Assembly (NCBI GenBank): GCA_963169255.1
Contig: CAUJEJ010000059.1
Coordinates: 1-50,403, forward strand
Length of the DNA stretch: 50,403 nt
Reading direction: 5' to 3'
Source of the DNA: Actinomycetota bacterium
Lineage (GTDB): Bacteria > Actinomycetota > Actinomycetes > S36-B12 > UBA10799
How positions within the stretch are numbered: position 1 is the stretch's first letter; each line of letters begins with the position of its first letter. The position numbers and the translations under genes are program-made. The notes below the pieces were generated by a model. That model was not told the DNA's origin. It saw only the letters and a program-made list of their open reading frames with translations, and did no database searches. This document shows, in pieces, positions 18,834-27,705 of the stretch.

Positions 18834-19742
18834 ATGGGTCGTCGCGCACTCGATGCTGCCGGAAACACGGATCCGGCGCTTCGTTCGTCATATTTGGCGT
18901 GTCAGAAGGTCAATGCGGCGCACGGAAAGACGTACTACCTCGCGACTCTGCTGTTGCCGCCAGCGAAGCGACCATACGTCCACGCGTTGTACGCGTTCGC
19001 GCGCTACGCAGACGAAATCGTCGACTCGATCGGCGCGAAATCAACCAACGATCGAAGCGTCGCACTAGCCGAACTCTCCCAACGCTTCTTTGCTGACCTC
19101 GATCGAGGTACCTCTGCCCACCCGATCTGTGCCGCCACAGTGGATACCGTGCGGCGATGGGACATCCCCACCGAGTACTTCGAAGCGTTTATCGAGTCGA
19201 TGCAAATGGACCTGACGATCGATCACTACGACACCTACGCCGATCTCGACAAGTATGTGTACGGATCTGCTGCGGTCATCGGCTTGCAGATGATCCCGAT
19301 TCTTGAGCCCACCGACGATGCTGCCTACGCCTACGCACGCGACCTCGGTGCAGCGTTTCAGCTCGCGAACTTCATCCGCGACGTTGGCGAGGACCTAGAG
19401 CGGAATCGGATCTACCTACCGCTTGACGAACTCGCGCAGTTCGGGGTCTCCCCCGACGACGTCCGAGCTCGCAAAGTGACCGACAATTTCCGCGCTGCGA
19501 TGGCGTTTCAAATCGCCCGAGTTCGCGATTTGGAAGCGAGTTCGCGGCCTGGCATTGCGATGCTCTCCCCCGAGTCACAGCCATGCATCGAGACGGCGCG
19601 GATCCTTTACTGCGGCATCGTCGACGAAGTGGAGAAGATCGACTACAAGGTATTCGATAAGCGCGCGACCGTTCCGCTACGTCGACGACTCGCTGTCGCG
19701 ATTCCCGCCTGGCGAGAAGCGCGGCGGGCCCGCCACCGGTAG
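18834..19742 (+). CDS. crtB: Phytoene/squalene synthase family protein
   Basis: ALYAFARYADEIVD (first Asp-rich motif) and QLANFIRDVGEDLERNRIYLP (second). Start at 18834. Confidence 0.88.
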   Translation: MGRRALDAAGNTDPALRSSYLACQKVNAAHGKTYYLATLLLPPAKRPYVHALYAFARYADEIVDSIGAKSTNDRSVALAELSQRFFADLDRGTSAHPICAATVDTVRRWDIPTEYFEAFIESMQMDLTIDHYDTYADLDKYVYGSAAVIGLQMIPILEPTDDAAYAYARDLGAAFQLANFIRDVGEDLERNRIYLPLDELAQFGVSPDDVRARKVTDNFRAAMAFQIARVRDLEASSRPGIAMLSPESQPCIETARILYCGIVDEVEKIDYKVFDKRATVPLRRRLAVAIPAWREARRARHR

Positions 19743-20084
19743 TCGCTGCACTCCGATTCGCCCCCAAAACACCCACAACGACAGCGTCAACAACACCAAA
19801 GCGAAGCCAAACATCAAGTCCTCGACCGGCGCAAACACCAGACGCCCGTCGCCAATGAAGGGTGGCGGGCCGTCCACCGGCGTTGAGGAGCCGATGATGA
19901 CCTCACCGTTGTAGCGAACAATTCGAAAGCCCGTGAGTAGTCCGTTGCTGACCAGTTGGAAGAACACAATGATCGCGTACGAAACCCAGAAGATCTTCCG
20001 AGTCAGTAGGCGCGTCCTCAAGACCCAGAGGTCCACGATGATCACTACAAGTATCCCGACGATCGCCAATTGGGTGTAGCTCAC
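19677..20084 (-). CDS. crtYd: Lycopene cyclase domain protein (CrtYd-like subunit)
   Basis: Three-TM small protein with FAPVEDLMFGFALVLLTLSLW; follows crtYc with ATGA overlap. Confidence 0.8.
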   Translation of the reverse strand: MSYTQLAIVGILVVIIVDLWVLRTRLLTRKIFWVSYAIIVFFQLVSNGLLTGFRIVRYNGEVIIGSSTPVDGPPPFIGDGRLVFAPVEDLMFGFALVLLTLSLWVFWGRIGVQRLPVAGPPRFSPGGNRDSESST

Positions 20085-20437
20085 GATTCGTCACCAACTC
20101 CGATGTCGGTTGGTTCGTCGCCAACTGTCCACCCCCGTACTGACCTCACGGCCTCGAGCGTCAGGATTGCGCAGCACGGAATGACAACGAAGAAGAGCAG
20201 TTCATCAAGGGGCAAGCTAGCGACGGCCATGATTCCGGTGATCTGGCTGGAATCAAATGTCCAATGATTCGCTGAGATCGCGTAGAGATCCCAGCCAACG
20301 AAGATCACGATGACCGGCGCAACGCTGAGGATCAGCCGCAGCCACCGCCGATACACGCGCGTGCGCAGCACGATCTCTAACCACAGCGTCCCAATGAAAC
20401 AGAACGCCAACACCCCCAGGTACGCAAAATTGCTCAC
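20081..20437 (-). CDS. crtYc: Lycopene cyclase domain protein (CrtYc-like subunit)
   Basis: Three-TM small protein; LPLDELLFFVVIPCCAILTLEAVR motif; GTG start at 20437. Confidence 0.8.
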   Translation of the reverse strand: MSNFAYLGVLAFCFIGTLWLEIVLRTRVYRRWLRLILSVAPVIVIFVGWDLYAISANHWTFDSSQITGIMAVASLPLDELLFFVVIPCCAILTLEAVRSVRGWTVGDEPTDIGVGDES

Positions 20438-20534
20438 GGGTAGACGGTAACTCCCCCGAAAACTCGACGTGACGCATCGCACCCGACAAATGTGAGTTAC
20501 AGCGCGCCGCGGCGCCCATGGTCCACATCCTTCG

Positions 20535-20540
20535 TACACT
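20535..20540 (+). promoter_or_regulatory. -10 element TACACT, 6 nt from the kinase GTG (leaderless)
   Basis: TANNNT at leaderless spacing; no Shine-Dalgarno. Confidence 0.55.
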
Positions 20541-20546
20541 CAAACG

Positions 20547-22448
20547 GTGACTGTCCACAGCCAACCGCTGATTGGCTCGACGATCGACGGCCGATACCGC
20601 GTCGATGCGTTCGTAGCTCGTGGCGGAATGGCAACGGTTTATCGCGCGACTGATCTGCGGCTCGACCGCACCGTCGCGCTCAAGGTCATGCATGGCTCGT
20701 TGGCTGAAGACCACGATTTTGTCGCCCGGTTTGTGCGCGAGGCCCGATCCGCCGCACAGCTGAGCCATCCAGCAATCGTCGCTGTGTTCGACCAAGGCGA
20801 ATCAGATGGCTTTGTGTACTTGGCGATGGAATACGTCGACGGCCAAACTCTGCGTGATGTTCTGAAGAAGCGTGGGCGCCTGACCCCAGTGGAGGCCTTA
20901 GCTGTGGTTGAGCCCGTCCTGGAAGCCCTGGACGCAGCTCACAAGGGCGGCTTTGCGCACCGCGACATCAAGCCCGAGAACGTCCTTATCAGCAGCGACG
21001 GCCGCGTCAAGGTTGCAGACTTTGGCCTGGCCCGGGCAATTGTCACCACCTCACAGACCGGCCTGACGCAGGGGCTGCTCATCGGCACCGTCGCGTACCT
21101 GGCCCCTGAACAGGTCGAGCACGGCACAGCAGATGCTCGCACCGACGTCTACTCCGCCGGGATCGTGCTTTACGAATGCCTCGTCGGACAGACGCCTTTC
21201 ACCGGCGAAACGCCGATGTCGGTGGCGTACCAGCACGTTCATGGCACAGTTCCCGCACCCTCGACGATTCGGGCGGACATTCCTGGCTCAGTCGACGAAC
21301 TCGTCCTCACAGCAACCGCCCAGAAGCCCACCAAGCGATACGCCGACGCCGCTGACTTCGCGAATAGCCTTCGCGCTGTGCGCGCCCTCCTGCCGACGTC
21401 AACAGCTAAGCAAGGCGCGGAGAACCGAACGGTCATTCTCGACCGCACCGAATCCACCGTCACGGTTGGGCCGTGGACGACCACACCCGTGCCGCCCGCG
21501 CCCGGTGCAGTTCCGACGGGGGCCTCCGCCGCCGCGGCAGCCGCTGCAGTCGGTGGCGCTGCAGCCGGTGCCACCACGAATGTCGTACCACCACCTCCGC
21601 CGGACCTTCAAGGCCCGCCCGGTGGACCATGGGTGAGTACGACCGGACCGACCCAAACGACTATTCAGCCAGCGCCCACGGGAATCCTCCCGCCGCCTCC
21701 TGATGGCTCCGGCGTTGTTCCCCCGACAGCGTCCACGACCGCAGACTCTGGTCCGCGCCGACCACGAAAGTTCCGAATCCTCGCCGCGGCACTCGTGCTC
21801 GCGCTGATCGGGCTCAGTGCTGGGTTTGGCACCTGGGCGTACACACGTTCCCAATTGGTCACCGTTCCTGCGCTTGTCGGAATGACCCCGGCGGCCGCGA
21901 AGGAGGCGCTGACACCCAACGACGTGAGCCTGACGGTCGCTGGTGAGGACTTCAGCACCACGGTTCCCAAGGGTGCGATCCTGGCGACAACCCCTTCGGC
22001 TGGGGCAACGATCAAACGCGGCGACACCATCACCGCGAGAACGTCTGCTGGCCCGCAGATGGTGAAGCTCCCCAAGGTCGTTGGTACGAAACAGGCCAAG
22101 GCGGAAGCGAACCTGCGAGCCCTCGGCCTTACCTCAACTGCGACCGAGGAATTCAGCGAATCCTTCGCCACCGGACTCGTCGTTTCGAGCACGCCGAAGA
22201 GCGGCACCAGCGTCCAAGTGGGTACCGCAGTCGCGCTCGTAATCTCAAAGGGCCCGCCACCGGTCACCGTGCCCTCGGTGGTCACCATGGACCGCAACTC
22301 CGCTGTGGCTCGCCTCAAAAGCCTCGGACTAAAGGTTGTCGTCCGCAACCAACTACCCGTGGTTGTCGTCGGCCGCGTCTACAGCCAGGACCCCGCCCCC
22401 GACACAGTCGTCCCCAAGGGCACCACAGTCACCATCACCTTGGTGTAG
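20547..22448 (+). CDS. PASTA-domain Ser/Thr protein kinase (PknB-like)
   Basis: VARGGMATVYRATD, HRDIKPENVL, DFGLAR; Pro/Ala linker, TM, then three PASTA repeats. Confidence 0.95.
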   Translation: MTVHSQPLIGSTIDGRYRVDAFVARGGMATVYRATDLRLDRTVALKVMHGSLAEDHDFVARFVREARSAAQLSHPAIVAVFDQGESDGFVYLAMEYVDGQTLRDVLKKRGRLTPVEALAVVEPVLEALDAAHKGGFAHRDIKPENVLISSDGRVKVADFGLARAIVTTSQTGLTQGLLIGTVAYLAPEQVEHGTADARTDVYSAGIVLYECLVGQTPFTGETPMSVAYQHVHGTVPAPSTIRADIPGSVDELVLTATAQKPTKRYADAADFANSLRAVRALLPTSTAKQGAENRTVILDRTESTVTVGPWTTTPVPPAPGAVPTGASAAAAAAAVGGAAAGATTNVVPPPPPDLQGPPGGPWVSTTGPTQTTIQPAPTGILPPPPDGSGVVPPTASTTADSGPRRPRKFRILAAALVLALIGLSAGFGTWAYTRSQLVTVPALVGMTPAAAKEALTPNDVSLTVAGEDFSTTVPKGAILATTPSAGATIKRGDTITARTSAGPQMVKLPKVVGTKQAKAEANLRALGLTSTATEEFSESFATGLVVSSTPKSGTSVQVGTAVALVISKGPPPVTVPSVVTMDRNSAVARLKSLGLKVVVRNQLPVVVVGRVYSQDPAPDTVVPKGTTVTITLV

Positions 22449-22610
22449 GCGTACCTCCAACCTGCGTTCTTGCCAGTCAGTCGCTCTTTAACGCCACCCC
22501 ACGGGCTTCCTGCCCAAGATCACTCGATGTACTGTTCGTGATCGTCAACGAACGTCGACGGGGTTAGGCATCACCTGGACACCTTCGACTTTGACTGAAT
22601 TGGGGGTTCA

Positions 22611-22865
22611 ATGAGCGAGTGGTCGTGGACACGTTGGTGGCTGGCAGGCTGGACCCTGGTCGCCTGTGGGTTCGGGCTCCAGACAGTGAATCGCTTGAGC
22701 GGTGCGCAGTCGTTCTATGACGAGCGCACCAACGTAATGAATGCCGCAACGTGGGATCTACTGGTCGGCGGAATCGAGTCTGCATTGCTCACGATGGGCC
22801 TGCTGTTCCTCGCCGCCCTACCCGCCGCCTGGCGAGCGACGCGGGCGCGTACCCACCAAGCGTGA
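22611..22865 (+). CDS. Small membrane protein, hypothetical
   Basis: 84 aa, two hydrophobic segments, GGGGG-rich RBS region. Confidence 0.55.
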   Translation: MSEWSWTRWWLAGWTLVACGFGLQTVNRLSGAQSFYDERTNVMNAATWDLLVGGIESALLTMGLLFLAALPAAWRATRARTHQA

Positions 22866-22943
22866 TCTATCGCATCACCCTCGACCGAGCCAATCACGGC
22901 TATCATCGCTCCGGCGTCACCCAGCAGAAGGCGGAGGCACTTC

Positions 22944-23243
22944 ATGTCAACGACAACCTCAGCTCAGAAGCCTCTCGCATCTGAGCCTGGAGCACGACTT
23001 CGCGTTGCCGTAGTCTTCTCGATCCTGCTGCTCGTTGCAGCCTTCTCGGTCGGACTCCCGATAGTGGGCATAGTGATACCAACAACTGTTGGGATTCTGG
23101 CATTCATCATGTGGCAACGCACAAAGTCGAAGTACCTCATCGCAATCGCCATTGCCGCAACATGCCTAGTGGCAGTCTCCGTTGCTATGACAACAACGCT
23201 CTACCAGATCAAAGACGTAACCGTCGAAACCCGTGTTGAGTAA
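22944..23243 (+). CDS. Small membrane protein, hypothetical
   Basis: 99 aa, TM-rich, RBS cggagg upstream. Confidence 0.6.
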   Translation: MSTTTSAQKPLASEPGARLRVAVVFSILLLVAAFSVGLPIVGIVIPTTVGILAFIMWQRTKSKYLIAIAIAATCLVAVSVAMTTTLYQIKDVTVETRVE

Positions 23244-23269
23244 TCCTGAGTCGGAACCTGCACCCTCGC

Positions 23270-23284
23270 GGGCGAATTTCGCCC
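23270..23284. terminator. Small inverted repeat between convergent genes
   Basis: GGGCGA-att-TCGCCC. Confidence 0.35.
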
Positions 23285-24666
23285 TACTTCGAACCCAGGA
23301 TCTCGGAGACGAGGAAAGCCAACTCCAGCGACTGCTCACGGTTTAGCCGTGGGTCGCAGGCGGTTTCGTAACGGTCAGCGAGCTGGTGCTCCTCAATCCC
23401 GAACGTGCCGCCAACGCACTCAGTGACGTCGTCGCCGGTGAGTTCGATGTGCATGCCACCTGGATGACTTCCGATCGCCTTGTGGACGTCGAAGAATCCC
23501 CGAACCTCGCCGATAACGTCGTCGAACTGGCGCGTCTTGTGTCCGGATGAGGACGTGCGGGTGTTGCCGTGCATCGGGTCGCAGACCCACACGACCTGAT
23601 GACCGCTCGCCTCAACCTTCTCGACGATGTTCGGCAACACTTCGCGGACTTTGGAAGCACCCATGCGAGTAATCAGACTGATCCGGCCGGGAATGTGGTC
23701 CGGGTTCAGCTTGTCGAGCAGGCGTAGTGCTGCGTCAGGATCGGTCGTTGGCCCAAGCTTGACACCGATCGGGTTGTTGATCGTCGCCGCAAAGTTCACG
23801 TGGGCACCTTCTGGATCGCGAGTACGCTCCCCCACCCAGAGGAAGTGCCCAGATACGGAGTACGGGTTGCCTGTCCGCGAATCAATCCGAACCAACGGCT
23901 CCTCGTAGTCCAGCACTAGCGCCTCATGAGCGGCGTAGAAGTCGACCCGACGGAACTCTTCCGGGTCGGCACCGCAGGCTTGCATGAACGCCAAGGCGCG
24001 GTCTATTTCGGCCGCCCACGCTTCGTAGCGCTGACCAGCAGGACTATCGCGGACGAAGTCTTGATTCCAGGCGTGCACCTGGCGCAGATCTGCGTAGCCG
24101 CCCTGGGTGAACGCCCGAACCAAGTTGAGCGCGGCGCTGGAGGCGTTGTAGGCCTCGATGAGGCGCTGCGGATCTGGGCGGCGGGCAGCCTCTTCGAAAA
24201 CGATTTCGTTGACGCCATCACCGAGGTAAGAATTGACGGTCAGTCCATCACGCGTTTCAGTGGGCGCCGAGCGCGGCTTGAAGTACTGCCCAGCCATCCG
24301 GCCCACCTTGACGACAGGCATCTGCGCGCCGTAGGTGAGGACAACTGCCATCTGCAGCACGGTCTTGAGTCGCGCCCTGATCGAATCCGCGGTGTTTGCG
24401 GCGAAGGTCTCTGCGCAGTCGCCGCCCATCAGAACGAAGGCGTTGCCGCTGGCTACCGCGGCGAGCTCAGCGCGGAGCTGATCGCATTCACCAGCGAACA
24501 CCAGCGGTGGAAGCACCGCTAGTTGCGCGCGGACACGGTCCAACGCACTCGCGTCGGGCCACGGCGGCTGATGCGCAGCGGGCAGGTCAGGCCATTGGAC
24601 AACCGTAGGCAGTTCAGAACCTGCTGCCGATTCGAACCCGGGCGCCGGGCGCAGCTGTGAAGTCAC
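23284..24666 (-). CDS. aroG: 3-deoxy-7-phosphoheptulonate synthase, class II
   Basis: GNAFVLMGGDCAETFAANTADSIRARLKTVLQMA, VGRMAGQYFKPRS, VWVCDPMHGNT; GTG at 24666 with TACCCT-7 nt upstream. Confidence 0.96.
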   Translation of the reverse strand: MTSQLRPAPGFESAAGSELPTVVQWPDLPAAHQPPWPDASALDRVRAQLAVLPPLVFAGECDQLRAELAAVASGNAFVLMGGDCAETFAANTADSIRARLKTVLQMAVVLTYGAQMPVVKVGRMAGQYFKPRSAPTETRDGLTVNSYLGDGVNEIVFEEAARRPDPQRLIEAYNASSAALNLVRAFTQGGYADLRQVHAWNQDFVRDSPAGQRYEAWAAEIDRALAFMQACGADPEEFRRVDFYAAHEALVLDYEEPLVRIDSRTGNPYSVSGHFLWVGERTRDPEGAHVNFAATINNPIGVKLGPTTDPDAALRLLDKLNPDHIPGRISLITRMGASKVREVLPNIVEKVEASGHQVVWVCDPMHGNTRTSSSGHKTRQFDDVIGEVRGFFDVHKAIGSHPGGMHIELTGDDVTECVGGTFGIEEHQLADRYETACDPRLNREQSLELAFLVSEILGSK

Positions 24667-24693
24667 ACCTAGAAGGGTAACGCTTGACCCCAC

Positions 24694-26319
24694 TTAGGCG
24701 CCTGCGGCATTTGCCGACGCTGCCTCTTCTGCTGCTGACTGCGCCTGCATCTGGGCAAAGAACGCTCGCTCCTGCGCGCGTCGCGGGTACTTCCACAGCA
24801 CGAGGACGAGCGCCAACAGCGTCAGCACGAGCGCCAAGATGTAGGCGACCGACTTGCCTTCGGTGAATGCCTCGTTCGCTGCTGCGATGACGCGCTCGGC
24901 GCTCGCTTGCGGGTAGCTCTGCGCCACCTGCTCTGCCCCCTGGTACGAACCCACCATCTGTTCGGCGGCTTCTTGCGAGAGGTTCGCGGCCTCTTGCGGC
25001 GGCAGGTTGGCAAATGCGTTGCGGAAGTAGTTCGCGTAGACCACAGCAAGCAACGTGCCCATGATGGCTTGCATGATCGCGCCACCAAAGTCGCGCGTGA
25101 GGTCAGTGAAGGCCGATCCCATCCCGGCTCGCGAGACCGGAAGTGACGCCATGAGCGCGTGGGCGGCGGGCGTCGCGCACGCTCCGACACCCGCACCGAC
25201 GACGGCGTAGGAGAGCAGGACAACAAAGACGCTAGCGCCCTCGTGCCAGGTGACGATCATGATGATGAAGCCGACGGCGACTACAACAAGCCCGAACGCA
25301 AGCGTGACGCGAGATCCACGGGCCTGAACCATCCGGCCTGCGAACGGCGAGATGATGATGAGCATCAATGACATTGGCAGCGTCATCAGCGCCGCCTTCA
25401 AGCTGTCATAGCCGAGAACGTTCTGAGTGAACTGCGCACCGAGGAACAGCGCGCCCATCAATGAGCCGAAGGTAATGGTTCCTGCGAGTGCGGCAACCCA
25501 GAACGTGGGCACGCTCGCGGCATCGAGGTCAACAAGGGGACGTGGTGCGCGCTTCTGACGCCAGAAGAACAACACCCCGGCGACCAACGCGGTCGCGAAC
25601 AGCAGTCCCATTGACGTACTGAAACCGTTGGGCAGAGTCTGAATTCCCATAATCAAGGACGCCACCGCGATCACCGACAAGACGCCGCCGAGGTGGTCCA
25701 CGGGCACGTCTTCTTCGCCGGCCTTGGCTGGTAGCGCGCGCAGTGCGAGCACGATGACCACCACCGCCAACGGCAGCGCGAAGAGGAAGACCGAACCCCA
25801 CCAGAAGACCTCGAGCATGGCTCCGCCGATCACCCCGCCGAGCGCTGCCGCTCCGCCGCCGACACCGGACCACAGCGCGATCGCACGGGTCTGGGCGGCG
25901 CCGCGCCAGAGCGCTGAGAGCAGCGACAACGTGGTGGGGAACATCAGCCCTGCAGCGAGGCCCGCGACGAACCGTGCGCCGATGAGGAACTCGATGTTCG
26001 GGGCGTAGGCAGAGGCAAGTCCAGCTGGAATCGTCAGCACTGCGCCACAGAGCAGGAGCTTGCGGCGACCGTAGCGATCGCCGATGGCCCCGAGGTATAG
26101 CACCGAGGCTGCCAAGCCCATCGTGAACATTGAGGCAACCATCGTCTGCTGCACAGTCGTCGCATCGAGGTCTCGACCAATATCGGGCAACGCCACGTTT
26201 GCAATCGACAGGTTGATGTTCGCGACGAACGCACCCAAGATCAACGTGGTCAACGCAATTGCCGCGTGGGGCGGCGAAATGCTCGGCGCGTGCGCCGGTT
26301 CAGCCGATGCAGTGCTCAC
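24694..26319 (-). CDS. MFS transporter, DHA2/EmrB-like
   Basis: 14-TM-like MFS; LGAIGDRYGRRKLLL motif A, NINLSIANVALPDIG. Confidence 0.9.
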   Translation of the reverse strand: MSTASAEPAHAPSISPPHAAIALTTLILGAFVANINLSIANVALPDIGRDLDATTVQQTMVASMFTMGLAASVLYLGAIGDRYGRRKLLLCGAVLTIPAGLASAYAPNIEFLIGARFVAGLAAGLMFPTTLSLLSALWRGAAQTRAIALWSGVGGGAAALGGVIGGAMLEVFWWGSVFLFALPLAVVVIVLALRALPAKAGEEDVPVDHLGGVLSVIAVASLIMGIQTLPNGFSTSMGLLFATALVAGVLFFWRQKRAPRPLVDLDAASVPTFWVAALAGTITFGSLMGALFLGAQFTQNVLGYDSLKAALMTLPMSLMLIIISPFAGRMVQARGSRVTLAFGLVVVAVGFIIMIVTWHEGASVFVVLLSYAVVGAGVGACATPAAHALMASLPVSRAGMGSAFTDLTRDFGGAIMQAIMGTLLAVVYANYFRNAFANLPPQEAANLSQEAAEQMVGSYQGAEQVAQSYPQASAERVIAAANEAFTEGKSVAYILALVLTLLALVLVLWKYPRRAQERAFFAQMQAQSAAEEAASANAAGA

Positions 26320-27602
26320 TGGCGGCCCTCCCGAGTCCCAACCTTGCTGGCTCGTCGAACGCTGCCAGCAAATGAGCTCACACTAGTGCTGGACTTCGCA
26401 CCCTTTGGCTGCCCGATCCCAGCCAAGAGTTCGTCGAACCACGGCAAGTCCACATCGAACGGCTTGCCACCCTTAATTCTTGGGAATTCGATCGGACGCA
26501 AGACGTCACCTTGATCCTCATCCTGGCCAATCACGCCACCTTCACCGCGCAATGCGGCATCGACGGCGAGGTCAGTGCACGCGCGAATGAGGCCGAGGTC
26601 CGCCTCGTTCGCCGCTGCTGCCCGCGAGAAGTAGCCACTCTTGAACACCTGGGTCTTCTCAGCGCCGAGCATGTGAGCGAACTGATCGGCAAACCACTGG
26701 CCCGGATTGACCTTGTCGAGCTTCACGTGGCCGAATGGGTCACGCGGAACCTCGGCACCGGAGGCCTCAAGTTCAGCCACGATGCTGTCGAGACCTGCCC
26801 CTTCGGACAGGAAGATGTTGACGTTCCCGACTTCATCCATCACGGTGCGCAGGCGCTGTGCCTCGGCGGCCAAGTCGATACCAAGTTCGGGAATGAACAG
26901 CGCGTGGATGTCCCACCCACGCGCAGCCAGACCAGCACCCGGGAGCCATTGCTGCTTGCTCCACCACGTCCGATACTCCACCGCAGTTGCCGCTGTGAGC
27001 CAGCCGCAGTGGCGTCCCATTACTTCATGAATGATCAACGAACGCGGGTTCGCCGAGTGCTCCGCGATCACATTCTGGGCGAACCGTGAACCTTGCTCTG
27101 CCGCGGTCCACGCGCCAAGCGACTGCTTGATGGGATAGACGTCGTTGTCGATTGTCTTGGGTAGACCAACAACGGTCAGTTCGTAGTTGTGCTCATGCAG
27201 GTAGGCAGCGAGATCCGCGGCAGTCGTGTTGGTGTCGTCACCACCGATGGTGTGCAGCACCTGTACGCCATCGCGAGTCAGTTGATCGGCCGCTTCCTTG
27301 AGCGGATCCTCGCCCTCGGCGACGAGTCCGCGCTTCACGCAGTCTTCGACGTTCGTCAACTTGACGCGGCTATTGCCAATCGGGCTTCCGCCGAAATCCT
27401 TGAGCACCCCAGCGCCGGCGCGTTCGTCCGGACCAATCGTGATCGATCGACCCCGCAATAGCCCGTCATAGCCGTCGAGATACGCGATGATCTCGACGTC
27501 GGGAGCCACCTGCGTGTATCGCTCGATCAGGCCCCCCACCGATGCGGATAAACAGGGTGCCAAACCGCCGGCCGTCAACATTGCTACTTTGCGCACAGTC
27601 AT
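26316..27602 (-). CDS. 6-phosphofructokinase, pyrophosphate-dependent type
   Basis: GGDDTNTTA and LPKTIDNDV motifs (PPi-type residues), IIHEVMGRHCGWL. Start at 27602 (TAGGGT-8 nt-ATG). Confidence 0.9.
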   Translation of the reverse strand: MTVRKVAMLTAGGLAPCLSASVGGLIERYTQVAPDVEIIAYLDGYDGLLRGRSITIGPDERAGAGVLKDFGGSPIGNSRVKLTNVEDCVKRGLVAEGEDPLKEAADQLTRDGVQVLHTIGGDDTNTTAADLAAYLHEHNYELTVVGLPKTIDNDVYPIKQSLGAWTAAEQGSRFAQNVIAEHSANPRSLIIHEVMGRHCGWLTAATAVEYRTWWSKQQWLPGAGLAARGWDIHALFIPELGIDLAAEAQRLRTVMDEVGNVNIFLSEGAGLDSIVAELEASGAEVPRDPFGHVKLDKVNPGQWFADQFAHMLGAEKTQVFKSGYFSRAAAANEADLGLIRACTDLAVDAALRGEGGVIGQDEDQGDVLRPIEFPRIKGGKPFDVDLPWFDELLAGIGQPKGAKSSTSVSSFAGSVRRASKVGTREGRQ

Positions 27603-27705
27603 AGTTTTGAACCCTAGCGGTTGGGAACGGTTGGAATCAGGTTCACTCACCCGAGCGCTGCTCGCGTCAGGCATGTGGTGGCGTTGATCGCTAGGGTCAG
27701 GGACC
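27603..27705. promoter_or_regulatory. Divergent pfk/glpK promoter region with mirrored CGCTAGGGT elements
   Basis: ACCCTAGCG 27611-27619 and CGCTAGGGT 27689-27697, each exactly 8 nt from its ATG; direct repeat CGGTTGGGAA/CGGTTGGAAT 27618-27637; inverted repeat CGAGC-gct-GCTCG 27652-27664. Confidence 0.7.

Noticed and set aside
25405-25418. GAACGTTC as a second SOS box
   Set aside because: Spacing is GAAC-GTTC with no N4 gap, and it lies inside the MFS coding region.
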